55,941 nucleotides of DNA from an uncultured Sphingomonadales bacterium (GTDB taxonomy: Bacteria > Pseudomonadota > Alphaproteobacteria > Sphingomonadales > Sphingomonadaceae), in assembly GCA_903868245.1 (NCBI GenBank), contig CAIPUN010000064.1:1-55941 (forward strand). The letters are read 5' to 3'. The notes under the pieces are model-generated. The model had not been told where the DNA came from. It saw nothing but the letters and a program-made list of their open reading frames with translations, and ran no database searches. Shown here piece after piece: positions 17,970 through 26,155 of the stretch. How positions within the stretch are numbered: the first letter of the stretch is position 1; each line of letters opens with the position of its first letter. Made by a program: the position numbers and the translations under genes.

Positions 17970-18759
17970 CCTGCCTTATTATCATGTAGATGCCTTTGCG
18001 GAGCGCCCCTTCACCGGCAATCAGGCGGCCGTGATGCCGCTGACCGAATGGTTGGATGACGCTGTGCTGCAGGCGATTGCCGAGGAAAACAATTTCGCGG
18101 AAACTGCCTTCTACGTGCCCGACGCCACCGGCGAGGCCGACTATGAACTGCGCTGGTTCACGCCAGCCGTTGAAATTCGTTTATGCGGCCATGCCACATT
18201 GGCAAGCGGGCATATCATTTTGAGCCAAAATCCTATGCTAGACCGCGTGACATTACGCACGCGCAAAGCGGGCATATTGGAAGTGCGCCGCGAAGGTAAT
18301 GCTTATGCTGTCGCCCTGCCCGCCATTCCTACAGAGGAAGTCAACAATCCGGACATGATGGCCGCGATGGGCGGTAAGCCTTTGTCGATGCGCAGTAACC
18401 CGGACAGCTATAATATGTTCGTCTACGCGACCGCCGCTGAAATCCTTGCACTCAAGCCCGATATGAAGGCGTTGGCAACATTAGGCGATGACAGCTTCAC
18501 CGCCACCGCGCGCGGTGATGACACTGACATCGTCAGCCGAGTCTTCGTGCCAGGTGCAGGTGTAGATGAAGACAGCGTCACCGGCAGCGCCCATGCCGTT
18601 ATCGCGCCTTATTGGGCATCCGTCCTCGGTCGCGACAGCTTCACAGCTTACCAAGCATCGGCGCGCGGCGGGTATTTGGGCTGCAAATTAGAGGACGACA
18701 AAGTTTGGTTGTCAGGCCATTGTTTTACGGTAGTAAAGGGAATGTTCAGCTTGCGCTGA
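17962..18759 (+). CDS. PhzF family phenazine-biosynthesis-like isomerase/epimerase
   Basis: A 265-residue protein of the diaminopimelate-epimerase-like PhzF fold. N-terminal YYHVDAFAERPFTGNQAAV and the catalytic glutamate in NNFAETAFY (E47) are diagnostic. The second half repeats the fold with GAGVDEDSVTGSAHAVIAPYW and ARGGYLGCKLE. No phenazine genes are present, so the real substrate is unknown; most such homologues have no assigned reaction. ATG 17962 has AAGGA six bases upstream and overlaps the transporter stop by eight bases. Confidence 0.9.
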   Translation: MTDLPYYHVDAFAERPFTGNQAAVMPLTEWLDDAVLQAIAEENNFAETAFYVPDATGEADYELRWFTPAVEIRLCGHATLASGHIILSQNPMLDRVTLRTRKAGILEVRREGNAYAVALPAIPTEEVNNPDMMAAMGGKPLSMRSNPDSYNMFVYATAAEILALKPDMKALATLGDDSFTATARGDDTDIVSRVFVPGAGVDEDSVTGSAHAVIAPYWASVLGRDSFTAYQASARGGYLGCKLEDDKVWLSGHCFTVVKGMFSLR

Positions 18760-18794
18760 CCATCAACGACATTCCATTGTTCAAAGGATCATTC

Positions 18795-19070
18795 ATGCTG
18801 AAGTCATTCGCCGTCTTGTCGGCTCTCCTGCTTTCACCCGCCGTCATGGCGCAAGATGCCCCGCCGCCTCCGCCAAGTGGTGGCGTGCCACAGCCAGAGC
18901 AGATTTTTGCGTTTCTCGACGCCAATAAGGATGGCTTCATTGCCAAGGACGAAGCGCAAGGCCCGTTGGTTCAATATTTCGCGAATATTGATACGGATAA
19001 GGACGAAAAGATTTCAATGGCAGAGCTGAAAGCCGCGATGGAAGCGATGCGTCCGCCTGAGGCTGGATAA
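18795..19070 (+). CDS. Small secreted/periplasmic EF-hand calcium-binding protein
   Basis: A 91-residue protein with an N-terminal signal peptide (residues 1-20, cleavage likely after VMAQ), a proline-rich spacer (APPPPPSGG), and a pair of canonical EF-hand loops: D42-x-N-x-D-G-x-I-x-x-x-E53 and D66-x-D-x-D-x-x-I-x-x-x-E77. Both loops keep all acidic ligands, so calcium binding is likely; the role is unknown. ATG 18795 has AAAGGA seven bases upstream. A strong bidirectional terminator (19106-19145) ends the transcript. The longer open frame upstream is PhzF coding sequence in another frame. Confidence 0.88.
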   Translation: MLKSFAVLSALLLSPAVMAQDAPPPPPSGGVPQPEQIFAFLDANKDGFIAKDEAQGPLVQYFANIDTDKDEKISMAELKAAMEAMRPPEAG

Positions 19071-19105
19071 GCCAGCAACGCGTAATCATTGCCCAATTTG
19101 CAAAT

Positions 19106-19145
19106 AAAAACGCGCGGGAAGCCATTTGGCCTCTCGCGCGTTTTT
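19106..19145. terminator. Bidirectional Rho-independent terminator
   Basis: AAAAACGCGCGGGAAGCC-ATTT-GGCCTCTCGCGCGTTTTT: a 13-base stem with one G-U pair and one mismatch, four-base loop, A-run before and T-run after. It serves the EF-hand gene on plus and the cyclophilin gene on minus, which converge here. Confidence 0.9.
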
Positions 19146-19162
19146 AATTGCGTTCTTGCTTA

Positions 19163-19612
19163 TTAAGCTACGGTCGCTTTGCGGATAACACCGGGGTTCG
19201 CAGGTGGCTCACCCTTAGGCAAAGCGTCGATATGCTCCATGCCGCTGATCACTTGGCCCCAGACGGTGTACTGACGGTCCAAGAAGGTGGCATCGTCAAA
19301 GCAGATAAAAAACTGGCTGTTGGCGGTGTTCGGATCATTGGTCCGCGCCATCGAGCAAACGCCGCGCACATGTGGCTCTGCGTTAAATTCCTGCTTCAGA
19401 TTTGGCTTGGACGAACCGCCCATGCCCGTGCCATTGGGGCAACCGCCCTGCGCCATGAAGCCCGGGATTACGCGGTGAAACTTCACGCCGTCGTAAAAAC
19501 CTTCACCAGCAAGTTCTGTGATACGGGCTACGTGATTGGGCGCCAGATCAGGACGCAGCTTGATTACAACGTCGCCGCTGTCGAGCGAAAAGGTAAGTGT
19601 TTGATCGGCCAT
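19163..19612 (-). CDS. ppiB: Peptidyl-prolyl cis-trans isomerase, cyclophilin type
   Basis: Cytosolic prolyl isomerase, 149 residues, no signal peptide. The cyclophilin core is visible: YDGVKFHRVIPGFMAQGG with the catalytic Arg/Phe, GTGMGGSS, the MARTNDPNTANSQFFI block, and TVWGQVISGMEHID. ATG 19612 has AAGGA upstream with proper spacing. Transcription ends at the shared terminator 19106-19145. It could also be named ppiA; absence of a signal sequence favours the cytosolic form. Confidence 0.94.
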   Translation of the reverse strand: MADQTLTFSLDSGDVVIKLRPDLAPNHVARITELAGEGFYDGVKFHRVIPGFMAQGGCPNGTGMGGSSKPNLKQEFNAEPHVRGVCSMARTNDPNTANSQFFICFDDATFLDRQYTVWGQVISGMEHIDALPKGEPPANPGVIRKATVA

Positions 19613-19768
19613 ATTGAGATTCCTTTAGGCGTGTAAATTCGATGTCGGCTGCCCTAGGGGAAGCATCGCAGAGGTGCAAAGCCAAAATCATTGCATTTTC
19701 ACGCCGCCTGCTTAGGAGGGGCGAAATCTTACTAAAACGTCTCAGATGAAAAAACGGGAGGCCGGCAA

Positions 19769-21178
19769 TTGACCAGCGACATCGCCAACCCGACCGACCT
19801 TGACCCCGAAATCGTTGAAACGCTGGACGAAGACAATCGCCTGACGCGGGACTATGTCGACCGCGTTCTCGACGCTGTCGACGAAGGCGATCTGGACGAA
19901 GTCTACCGGCTGGTTGAACCCCTACACGAAGCTGACATTGCAGATCTTCTCGAACTGACGCCATCCGAACGGCGCGGCCTACTCGCGATCAGCCTTGGCG
20001 ATCTTATGAGTGCCGAGGTGCTGGCGGAGGTCAATGATTATGTCCGCGAAGATATTATCGATGCCCTCCCCGCGTCCCAAGTGGCAGGACTTGCCGGACA
20101 GTTGGACACTGATGACGCCGTTGCGATTATCGAAGATATGGAGGAAGAGGACCAGCAAGCCGTTTTGGCCGAGCTGGCCCCCGAAGACCGCGCCGTCATT
20201 GAAAATGCGCTGTCTTATCCCGACGAATCCGCTGGCCGTATCATGCAGCGCGAGCTGGTCGCGGTGCCGGAACATATGACCGTCGGGCAGCTCATCGATT
20301 ATTTACGCGATCACCAAGACCTGACCACCGAATTTTGGGAAATTTTCGTCGTCGATCCGCAGCATAAGCCTGTGGGGACATGCAAATTGAGCTGGATCAT
20401 GCGCAGCCAGCGCAAGGTTCCGGTCAGCGAAATCATGAAGCATGAACAGACGCTCATCCCGGTTGATATGGATCAGGAGGAGGTCGCGTTACGTTTCCAG
20501 AAATATGCGCTGATTTCCGCCGCTGTTGTCGATGCTGCTGGCCGGTTGTTGGGTGTCATCACCGCCGATGATATCGTCCATATCATTCAGGAAGAAGCGG
20601 ACGAGGATATTTTGCGCCTGTCGGGTGCCGGCGAAGGCGACATTAACGAGCCTATTGCGGACAGCTACAAAGCGCGCGTGCGCTGGCTGATTGCCAATTT
20701 GGGCACGGCGATGGTCGCAAGTTTCATCATTGCGCAATTTGGCGCAGCGATTGAAACGATGGTTGCGCTCGCGGTGCTAATGCCCATCGTCGCCTCCATC
20801 GGCGGCAATGCAGGCACGCAGACGCTTGCGGTGACGGTGCGCGCGCTGGCTACCAATCAGTTAACCCAATCCAACACCATGCGCTCGATTTGGCGCGAGA
20901 TACGGGTCGCCTTGCTCATCGGCGCAACGATCGCGGTGATTGCCGGTCTCGGCGCGGGCATGATTTTCGATAATTGGCGACTCGCGAGTGTCATTGCGGT
21001 GGCGATATTGTGCAACATTTCACTAGCCGGATTGTCCGGCGTCGCCATTCCTGTGTTATTGGACCGGCTGGATCAAGACCCTGCGGTTTCAAGCTCGATC
21101 TTTGTGACGATGATAACCGATTCGATGGGCTTCCTCATCTTTCTTGGCCTTGCGGTTTTCAGCGGCCTTGCCGGTTAA
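19769..21178 (+). CDS. mgtE: Magnesium transporter MgtE
   Basis: Inner-membrane Mg2+ channel, 469 residues. It has an acidic N-terminal superhelical domain (residues 1-135, many ADLLE/LDTDDAVAIIEDM repeats), a tandem CBS pair (about 140-265, containing SYPDESAGRIMQRE at its entrance), and a five-helix transmembrane pore domain from about 300, with MPIVASIGGNAGTQTLAV, the family signature. The start is TTG at 19769 with GGGAGG eight bases upstream. No Mg2+-sensing leader RNA is apparent in the roughly 155-base upstream gap, which it shares with the divergent cyclophilin gene. Confidence 0.95.
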   Translation: MTSDIANPTDLDPEIVETLDEDNRLTRDYVDRVLDAVDEGDLDEVYRLVEPLHEADIADLLELTPSERRGLLAISLGDLMSAEVLAEVNDYVREDIIDALPASQVAGLAGQLDTDDAVAIIEDMEEEDQQAVLAELAPEDRAVIENALSYPDESAGRIMQRELVAVPEHMTVGQLIDYLRDHQDLTTEFWEIFVVDPQHKPVGTCKLSWIMRSQRKVPVSEIMKHEQTLIPVDMDQEEVALRFQKYALISAAVVDAAGRLLGVITADDIVHIIQEEADEDILRLSGAGEGDINEPIADSYKARVRWLIANLGTAMVASFIIAQFGAAIETMVALAVLMPIVASIGGNAGTQTLAVTVRALATNQLTQSNTMRSIWREIRVALLIGATIAVIAGLGAGMIFDNWRLASVIAVAILCNISLAGLSGVAIPVLLDRLDQDPAVSSSIFVTMITDSMGFLIFLGLAVFSGLAG

Positions 21179-21202
21179 CCGCATTATTCCCAAATAAATT
21201 CC

Positions 21203-21607
21203 ATGCCATTGAACATGACCAAAATCGCCTTTGGCGCAGAAAGCCCGCAGCATTTGCGTGAACGGCTTGTGGCTTATGCCCAAGACGGCGAAGTCCGCTT
21301 AACCACGCGCTATTTGCCCAAGCGCGTCGACGAAATGGCGGGTGGTTCACTTTATTGGATACACACGCATACGATCATCGGCAGAAGCCCCATCATCGGC
21401 TTCATGGAAAATGGCGCGGGTCGGCATTGGATCCGCATTGTACCCCAGCTTATCGCCGTCCGCTCCACGCCCAAGCGCGCGCATCAAGGCTGGCGCTATC
21501 TCGAAGACGCCAATGCGCCGCCTGATCTGGATTCGGTCGAAACAGATGGCCGCGACGAAATGTCGCCAAAGATGCTGAATGAACTGATGAAAATGGGGCT
21601 GGTTTAG
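21203..21607 (+). CDS. DUF1489 family protein
   Basis: A 134-residue protein recognised as DUF1489, an alphaproteobacterial family of unknown function. Characteristic parts are TTRYLPKRVDEMAGGSLYWI, RSPIIGF and the PKRAHQGWRYLE block near residue 95. It is soluble, without signal peptide. It lies 24 bases after mgtE and converges with the DsbA-like gene with a ten-base gap. Start ATG 21203 or 21215. Confidence 0.85.
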   Translation: MPLNMTKIAFGAESPQHLRERLVAYAQDGEVRLTTRYLPKRVDEMAGGSLYWIHTHTIIGRSPIIGFMENGAGRHWIRIVPQLIAVRSTPKRAHQGWRYLEDANAPPDLDSVETDGRDEMSPKMLNELMKMGLV

Positions 21608-21617
21608 GATCGGTGCC

Positions 21618-22292
21618 CTAAGCCGCCGCGCGCTTGGTCAACACCTTGTTAATCACATCGGCGAAGGTCTCGGCACTTTGCGCGCCGGGAACCATATATT
21701 TCTGATCGAAGATGATTGCGGGAACGCCTGTGATATTCTGGTCGGTCCAATGCGTCATTTCTGCGCGCACGCTGGCCGTGAGCGCGGCATCGTTGATCCA
21801 TGCCAAAGCCACGGCGCGCTCCATGCCTTGCGCCTCGGCAATGTCACACAGAACGTCAACATCGCTCACATCGCGGCGGTCCTGAAAATAGGCGGTGAAC
21901 AATGCCATTTTCAGTTTTGTCTGCGCGCGCCATCCGCGTTCGCTGCCAAATATGGTCAGCAATTTATGCGCATTGAAGGTGTTATATATGCGCATGCCCT
22001 CGCCATAGTTGAACGCGAAGCCGACATTATTGCCAATGTTGGACAGCCGGCTCCGATTGGCGCGGCTTTGTTCAGGCGTGCTGCCATATTTGCGCGCGAT
22101 ATGCGCGGCGGTATCTTCGCCTTCGGGCGGCATGTTCGGGTTCAGTTCGAACGGATGCCAATAGGTTTCGGCGGCAATGTCTTGACCAACAAGCGTCAAC
22201 GCTTTTTCCACCTGTTTCAGGCCAATGATGCACCAGGGGCATACCACATCCGACACGATGTCGATGCGCAACGGCACCGCATCGGCCGTCAT
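21618..22292 (-). CDS. DsbA-family oxidoreductase, FrnE-like (cytosolic)
   Basis: A 224-residue thioredoxin-fold protein with an inserted helical domain, the 2-hydroxychromene-2-carboxylate isomerase/FrnE branch of the DsbA family. The redox motif C18-P-W-C21 is in DVVCPWCIIG, and the cis-Pro loop is GVPAIIFDQKYMVPGAQ. No signal peptide, so it acts in the cytosol. ATG 22292 lies in an ATGA overlap with the nudC stop and is preferred to the upstream 22304. Pairing with nudC may indicate a redox-stress role, which is inference. Confidence 0.9.
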   Translation of the reverse strand: MTADAVPLRIDIVSDVVCPWCIIGLKQVEKALTLVGQDIAAETYWHPFELNPNMPPEGEDTAAHIARKYGSTPEQSRANRSRLSNIGNNVGFAFNYGEGMRIYNTFNAHKLLTIFGSERGWRAQTKLKMALFTAYFQDRRDVSDVDVLCDIAEAQGMERAVALAWINDAALTASVRAEMTHWTDQNITGVPAIIFDQKYMVPGAQSAETFADVINKVLTKRAAA

Positions 22293-23158
22293 TGCGACAC
22301 CCAATGGCGCAGCAGGCTATGCGCAATTGCAAAGGGTGGCGGCGCATTGAAACGGCGGTCGGTCTCGCCCTTCAGAGCAGCCATCGCCTCGGCTTTCGTC
22401 ACCCACATCGCATCTTCAATCTCGTCAGTGTCGAGCGTGAGTGCATCGTCCAACGCATCAGCGGTGCAGGCAATCATCAATTGCGAACCGCCAAAGGGCC
22501 AAGGCTGGCTGGTGACATAGCGCACCGCGCCGCAGGTCACGCCTGCTTCTTCATGAATTTCGCGGCGAACGGCCTCTTCAATGCCCTCGCCAGGTTCCAA
22601 AAAGCCCGCCAGCGCGGAATAATTGCCCGGCGGAAAGCGGGATTGCCGCCCGACCAGCGCCTTGCCCTCAAATTCGGCGAGCATGATGACCACAGGATCC
22701 GTGCGCGGAAAATGTTCTTTCTGGCAATTGCCGCATTTGCGGCCCCAGCCTGCGCGGAACAGCACCGTCGCCGCGCCGCAGCGTCCGCAGAAACGATGGC
22801 CATTATGCCATTCAATCAAGCTGCGCGCGGTGCCGTATATCGCGGCGTCCTCGGCGGGTAGCATCGATAAGGCACGCCAGATAGCAGGCGAACGAAACGC
22901 GTCCCCCGCGGCATCCACTAACGCGACAAAATGCGGCTTTCCATCGGATAGGCCAAGCAGGATGAGCTCTTCTGAACCTTCAAGCTCGGCCAAAGAATGC
23001 CAGTGTAAGCCGCCTGCGTCGTTGACCCGCGGATCGAGTCCGTCAAGCCCCAACACCCGCGCGCGCCAGTCCCCCAGCAGCAGGCCATAAGCCTCTGCAT
23101 CATTGCGGACGCGGTCAGCGCGGTCGAGCGGTGAACCCGTAAAAGCTGGAGCCATCAT
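22289..23158 (-). CDS. nudC: NAD+ diphosphatase (NADH pyrophosphatase, NudC)
   Basis: Nudix hydrolase cleaving NAD(H) to NMN(H) and AMP, and able to decap NAD-capped RNA in E. coli. There are about 289 residues from ATG 23158. The zinc ribbon is C-G-R-C (124-127) with C-G-N-C (142-145). The Nudix box is GFLEPGEGIEEAVRREIHEEAG (about 185-206). The NudC-specific SQPWPFGGSQLM follows at about 217. The frame is open to a TTG at 23191 with AAGGA nearby; the ATG start fits homology (MAPAFTGSPLDRAD). The 5' end overlaps the remnant of the upstream serine hydrolase if the TTG is used. Confidence 0.93.
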   Translation of the reverse strand: MMAPAFTGSPLDRADRVRNDAEAYGLLLGDWRARVLGLDGLDPRVNDAGGLHWHSLAELEGSEELILLGLSDGKPHFVALVDAAGDAFRSPAIWRALSMLPAEDAAIYGTARSLIEWHNGHRFCGRCGAATVLFRAGWGRKCGNCQKEHFPRTDPVVIMLAEFEGKALVGRQSRFPPGNYSALAGFLEPGEGIEEAVRREIHEEAGVTCGAVRYVTSQPWPFGGSQLMIACTADALDDALTLDTDEIEDAMWVTKAEAMAALKGETDRRFNAPPPFAIAHSLLRHWVSQ

Positions 23159-23174
23159 CGGATCAGACACCAGA

Positions 23175-23276
23175 TCAAGCTGGTAAACCAAGGTCCTTCA
23201 GGACCCAATTGGCGAAGTCTGCGTGGAAGGGATAGACATTGCTCGGCATATATTGCGCCATGCAGACGGCCCGCTA
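23175..23276 (-). other. Read-through remnant: 32 codons continuing the serine hydrolase after an in-frame TAG
   Basis: After the TAG at 23276-23274 the same reading frame continues for 32 sense codons, RAVCMAQYMPSNVYPFHADF then ANWVLKDLGLPA, to a TGA at 23177-23175. This is the typical C-terminal strand and helix of beta-lactamase-fold serine hydrolases (xAVFMxQYMPS), so the natural end of the gene is at 23175 and the TAG is a nonsense change or a sequencing error. Confidence 0.8.
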
Positions 23277-24476
23277 TTTGCTTCTTGGATCGACAAACGC
23301 CACCGTGCCCGCGGCACCACCCCAGCCGAACACGCCCGCATTCACGCCCTTGCCGACCCGGCCACCCGCACCAAAGCCAGCGCCTTCGGCGAACGTGCCA
23401 TCAGTTGTAACAGCGGACGGTAGCAAATCAGACATGGCGAGTTTGGCAGCCGCCGTTGACATGATGCGGACGCCATCCAATTCACCATAATTAGCCAACA
23501 TGTTGAGGAATCGGTCATAATCGCGCGCGGACGCCACCATGCCAGCGCCGCCAAAGGCAAAGGCTGGTTTATCGAGGTAAATGCTGGTCGACGCGGGATC
23601 GATCGGGAACAACACGCCGTTAACGGGCGCGTAATTGGACACGAAGCGCTTGGTTTCCGACTTTGGCACTTGGAAATAGCTGCTGGTCATTTTCAGCGGC
23701 TCAAAAATGCGCGTCTTCAAAAAGACCTCAAAATCCATGCCGCTGGCAACTTCAATCACGCGACCCAGCAAATCGAGCGAGATAGAATAGCTCCATTTTG
23801 TCCCCGGCTCGGCCATCAATGGCAGCTTTGCCAGCCTTTCGGAAAATGTCTTGAGATCAGGGGTCGGCGCGCTTGCCGCCTGACCAGGAATGGGAAAGCG
23901 GCTGACGATGCCCGGCGTGATACCATTGTCGAGATAGGCCTGAAGCAATGGGCCTTTGGTAATGATGGAATATCCAAGCCCAGCGGTATGGGTCAGCAAA
24001 TGGCGAAGTGTAATCTGCGTCTTGGCGGGCACCGCATCCAGACTTTTGTCCGGGTCGGTCAGCACGGTCATATTGGCAAATTCTGGCAGGAAATCGGCAA
24101 TCGGTTGATCGAGCTTCATCTTGCCTTCGTCTACAAGGATCATCGCGGCGATGCCGGTGACAGGCTTTGTCATCGAATAAATGCGCCACAATGTGTCAAT
24201 ATTCACAGGCGTGGTTTCGCCCAGTCCTTGTGTACCAACAGCGACGACATCGGGCATGCCGGCTGCACGACCAATGGTGGCGAGAACACCGGGGAGCTTT
24301 CCTGAAGAGACATAGCTTTCAAACTGCGTCCGGATGGTCGGATATAATTCGGCCGCCTGCGCCCAAGCGCGCGCGGGCGCAAATGCGCTTATGGCGCCCA
24401 TAGCCGCTAATTGGCCGCCCCATGCCAAAAACCCGCGCCGACCAATCATTGCCTGTTCGCTATTCTGCATATTCAT
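23274..24476 (-). CDS. Beta-lactamase-fold serine hydrolase with Tat signal, truncated by an in-frame stop
   Basis: A 400-residue serine hydrolase of the class C beta-lactamase/esterase EstB type. A twin-arginine signal (GRRGFLAWGG, residues 12-21, ending AWAQA about residue 41) predicts export to the periplasm. The nucleophile motif S101-M-T-K104 and WSYSIS (about 229-234, the Tyr-Ser motif) are present. The C-terminal region has GWGGAAGTVAFVDPRSK, then a TAG. The expected last 32 residues follow in frame after that stop. ATG 24476 has GGGGGA upstream and forms ATGA with the mutY stop. Physiological substrate is unknown; activity may be lost or reduced if the TAG is real. Confidence 0.82.
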   Translation of the reverse strand: MNMQNSEQAMIGRRGFLAWGGQLAAMGAISAFAPARAWAQAAELYPTIRTQFESYVSSGKLPGVLATIGRAAGMPDVVAVGTQGLGETTPVNIDTLWRIYSMTKPVTGIAAMILVDEGKMKLDQPIADFLPEFANMTVLTDPDKSLDAVPAKTQITLRHLLTHTAGLGYSIITKGPLLQAYLDNGITPGIVSRFPIPGQAASAPTPDLKTFSERLAKLPLMAEPGTKWSYSISLDLLGRVIEVASGMDFEVFLKTRIFEPLKMTSSYFQVPKSETKRFVSNYAPVNGVLFPIDPASTSIYLDKPAFAFGGAGMVASARDYDRFLNMLANYGELDGVRIMSTAAAKLAMSDLLPSAVTTDGTFAEGAGFGAGGRVGKGVNAGVFGWGGAAGTVAFVDPRSK

Positions 24477-25561
24477 ACTTTTCCCCCTGCGCCTAATACC
24501 GCTTCTGCTGCTTTTCTGAATAGGGTCGGCAGACCAGCCTTGTCGAGCGATTTTAGTGGCCACCATTCGCCTGCATCGGGGTCATCTGCGTCCGCTGGCC
24601 ATGCCGTAACGGCAATATCGAGAAGCAGCGAAAAATGGGTAAAAACATGCGACACTTGGCCGGGCAATTTTCGCCATTTGGCAGGGATAGGCGGCGTCTT
24701 ATGGCCATCCAATCGGGCGGTCCATTGATCATCGGGCAAAGCGCGCATACCCGCCAAAAGGCCTTTGTCGTCGCGGCGCACCAACCAGACATGCGCATCC
24801 CGCTGTATCCAATAAACAGTACCCGTGCGCTGCGGCTTGGCGGCCTTGGGCGTTTTGGCGGGATAGATTTCGGGATTTCCAAGACGCTTGGCATCGCAGG
24901 CAAAGGCCAGCGGGCACAATTGGCAAGAGGGTGTGCGCACCGAACATATGCCCGCCCCTAAATCCATCATCGCCTGGGCAAAGTCGCCTGCGCGGCTGTC
25001 GGGTGTAATGCTGTCCATCGCGTCTCGAATGAGCGGCTTTGAATGCGGCAAGGGCGTCGCAATTGCAAATAGCCGGGACACAACGCGCTCGACATTGGCA
25101 TCAACGACAACCGCTCTTTGCCCGAATGCAATCGCGGCGATGGCAGCCGCGGTATAGGGGCCGATACCCGGCAATTTCAGCAACGCTGCCTCGGTCTCTG
25201 GCAAACGACCTGCATGCGCCGCCACCACAACCCGCGCGCATTTCAACAAATTGCGCGCGCGGGCATAATAGCCAAGGCCAGCCCATGCCGCCATGACATC
25301 GGCATCATCCGCCGCCGCCAATGCGGTAAAGTCCGGCCAAATCTGGGTAAACTTGCGAAAATAGCCTCCCACCGCCGCGACCGTCGTCTGCTGCAGCATG
25401 ATTTCCGACAGCCAGACATGATAGGGGTTGGCAAAGCCTTGCCCCGGCGCTGTGCGCCAAGGCAGTGTCCGAGCATGCTGGTCATAATGTGCAAGCAAGG
25501 CCTGCGCGATATCCCCAGATTTATCGATGGCTTGTTGGACGGATGGCATGATAAATGGCAT
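24473..25561 (-). CDS. mutY: A/G-specific adenine DNA glycosylase
   Basis: Removes adenine mispaired with 8-oxoguanine; 362 residues. N-terminal catalytic domain: PWR and SEIMLQQTTVAAV with the catalytic Glu, helix-hairpin-helix LPGIGPYTAAAIAAIAFG, and VVDANVERVVSRL with the catalytic Asp. The iron-sulfur loop is C-x6-C-x2-C-x5-C (CSVRTPSC, CPLAFAC). The C-terminal part is the NUDIX-like 8-oxoG recognition domain (VYWIQRDAHVWLVRR). Start is ATG 25561 or 25549; neither has a good ribosome-binding site. It complements mutM elsewhere in the window. Confidence 0.95.
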   Translation of the reverse strand: MPFIMPSVQQAIDKSGDIAQALLAHYDQHARTLPWRTAPGQGFANPYHVWLSEIMLQQTTVAAVGGYFRKFTQIWPDFTALAAADDADVMAAWAGLGYYARARNLLKCARVVVAAHAGRLPETEAALLKLPGIGPYTAAAIAAIAFGQRAVVVDANVERVVSRLFAIATPLPHSKPLIRDAMDSITPDSRAGDFAQAMMDLGAGICSVRTPSCQLCPLAFACDAKRLGNPEIYPAKTPKAAKPQRTGTVYWIQRDAHVWLVRRDDKGLLAGMRALPDDQWTARLDGHKTPPIPAKWRKLPGQVSHVFTHFSLLLDIAVTAWPADADDPDAGEWWPLKSLDKAGLPTLFRKAAEAVLGAGGKV

Positions 25562-26111
25562 GTATCAGGGGATGGATAAAGGCAAGTCACCACCACCGCC
25601 AAGAGGCACCAAAAAGGCGCTGACGCCCAAAACATTTCAGCGCCCACGCGGTGGTGAGGCAAAGTCTGTATCTTCTTTAATGCCCGATATCGGCCGTGCC
25701 GCTTTCCGGAAATTTGGTTTCGTACAAAGCTCTGTCGTCAGCCGCTGGGACGAGATCGTTGGTGCGCGCTATGCCGCTGTTTCCGCACCAGAAGCCATCC
25801 GCTTTCCAATTGGCAAGAAATCCGACGGCACGCTTGAGCTGACCGTGGAGGGCGCGCACGCCACGATGATTCAACATGTGCTTCCAGAAATCATGGAGCG
25901 GGTGAACCGATTTTTTGGCTATAGTGCCGTCGCGCGGGTCAAAGTCCGACAAGGCCCGGTTGCGAAGCCAAAGCTGCGTCCACCAACCGCCGCACCGATG
26001 TTAAAGCCAGTGCCGATGGAATTGGGGGAATCCTTGCGCGAAATCGGTGATCCAGAGCTTTTCGCCGTCCTTGAAAGCCTCGCAAAAAGCCTTGCCAAAG
26101 ACGGCAAGTAA
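25560..26111 (+). CDS. dciA: DUF721/DciA family protein, putative replicative helicase loader
   Basis: DUF721 proteins (DciA) bind DnaB and promote helicase loading in most bacteria lacking DnaC. There are about 183 residues from ATG 25560. A basic proline-rich N-terminus is followed by the family core: AAFRKFGFVQSSVVSRWDEIVG, then ATMIQHVLPEIMERVNRFFG, and a charged C-terminus ESLREIGDPELFAVLESLAKSLAKD. The start is ambiguous (25548, 25560 or 25572); AGGGG directly abuts the last. The gene diverges from mutY with overlapping start codons, so its promoter must lie within mutY. The assignment to DciA is by family membership, not experiment. Confidence 0.75.
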   Translation: MYQGMDKGKSPPPPRGTKKALTPKTFQRPRGGEAKSVSSLMPDIGRAAFRKFGFVQSSVVSRWDEIVGARYAAVSAPEAIRFPIGKKSDGTLELTVEGAHATMIQHVLPEIMERVNRFFGYSAVARVKVRQGPVAKPKLRPPTAAPMLKPVPMELGESLREIGDPELFAVLESLAKSLAKDGK

Positions 26112-26155
26112 TACCAGATGCGCAAGATAAATTTCGAAGGATAAGGTCCATCCCT

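Noticed and set aside
21678-22520. 280-codon plus-strand frame
   Set aside because: It covers the antisense of the FrnE-like and nudC genes, both clearly recognised; composition is a mirror of those codons.
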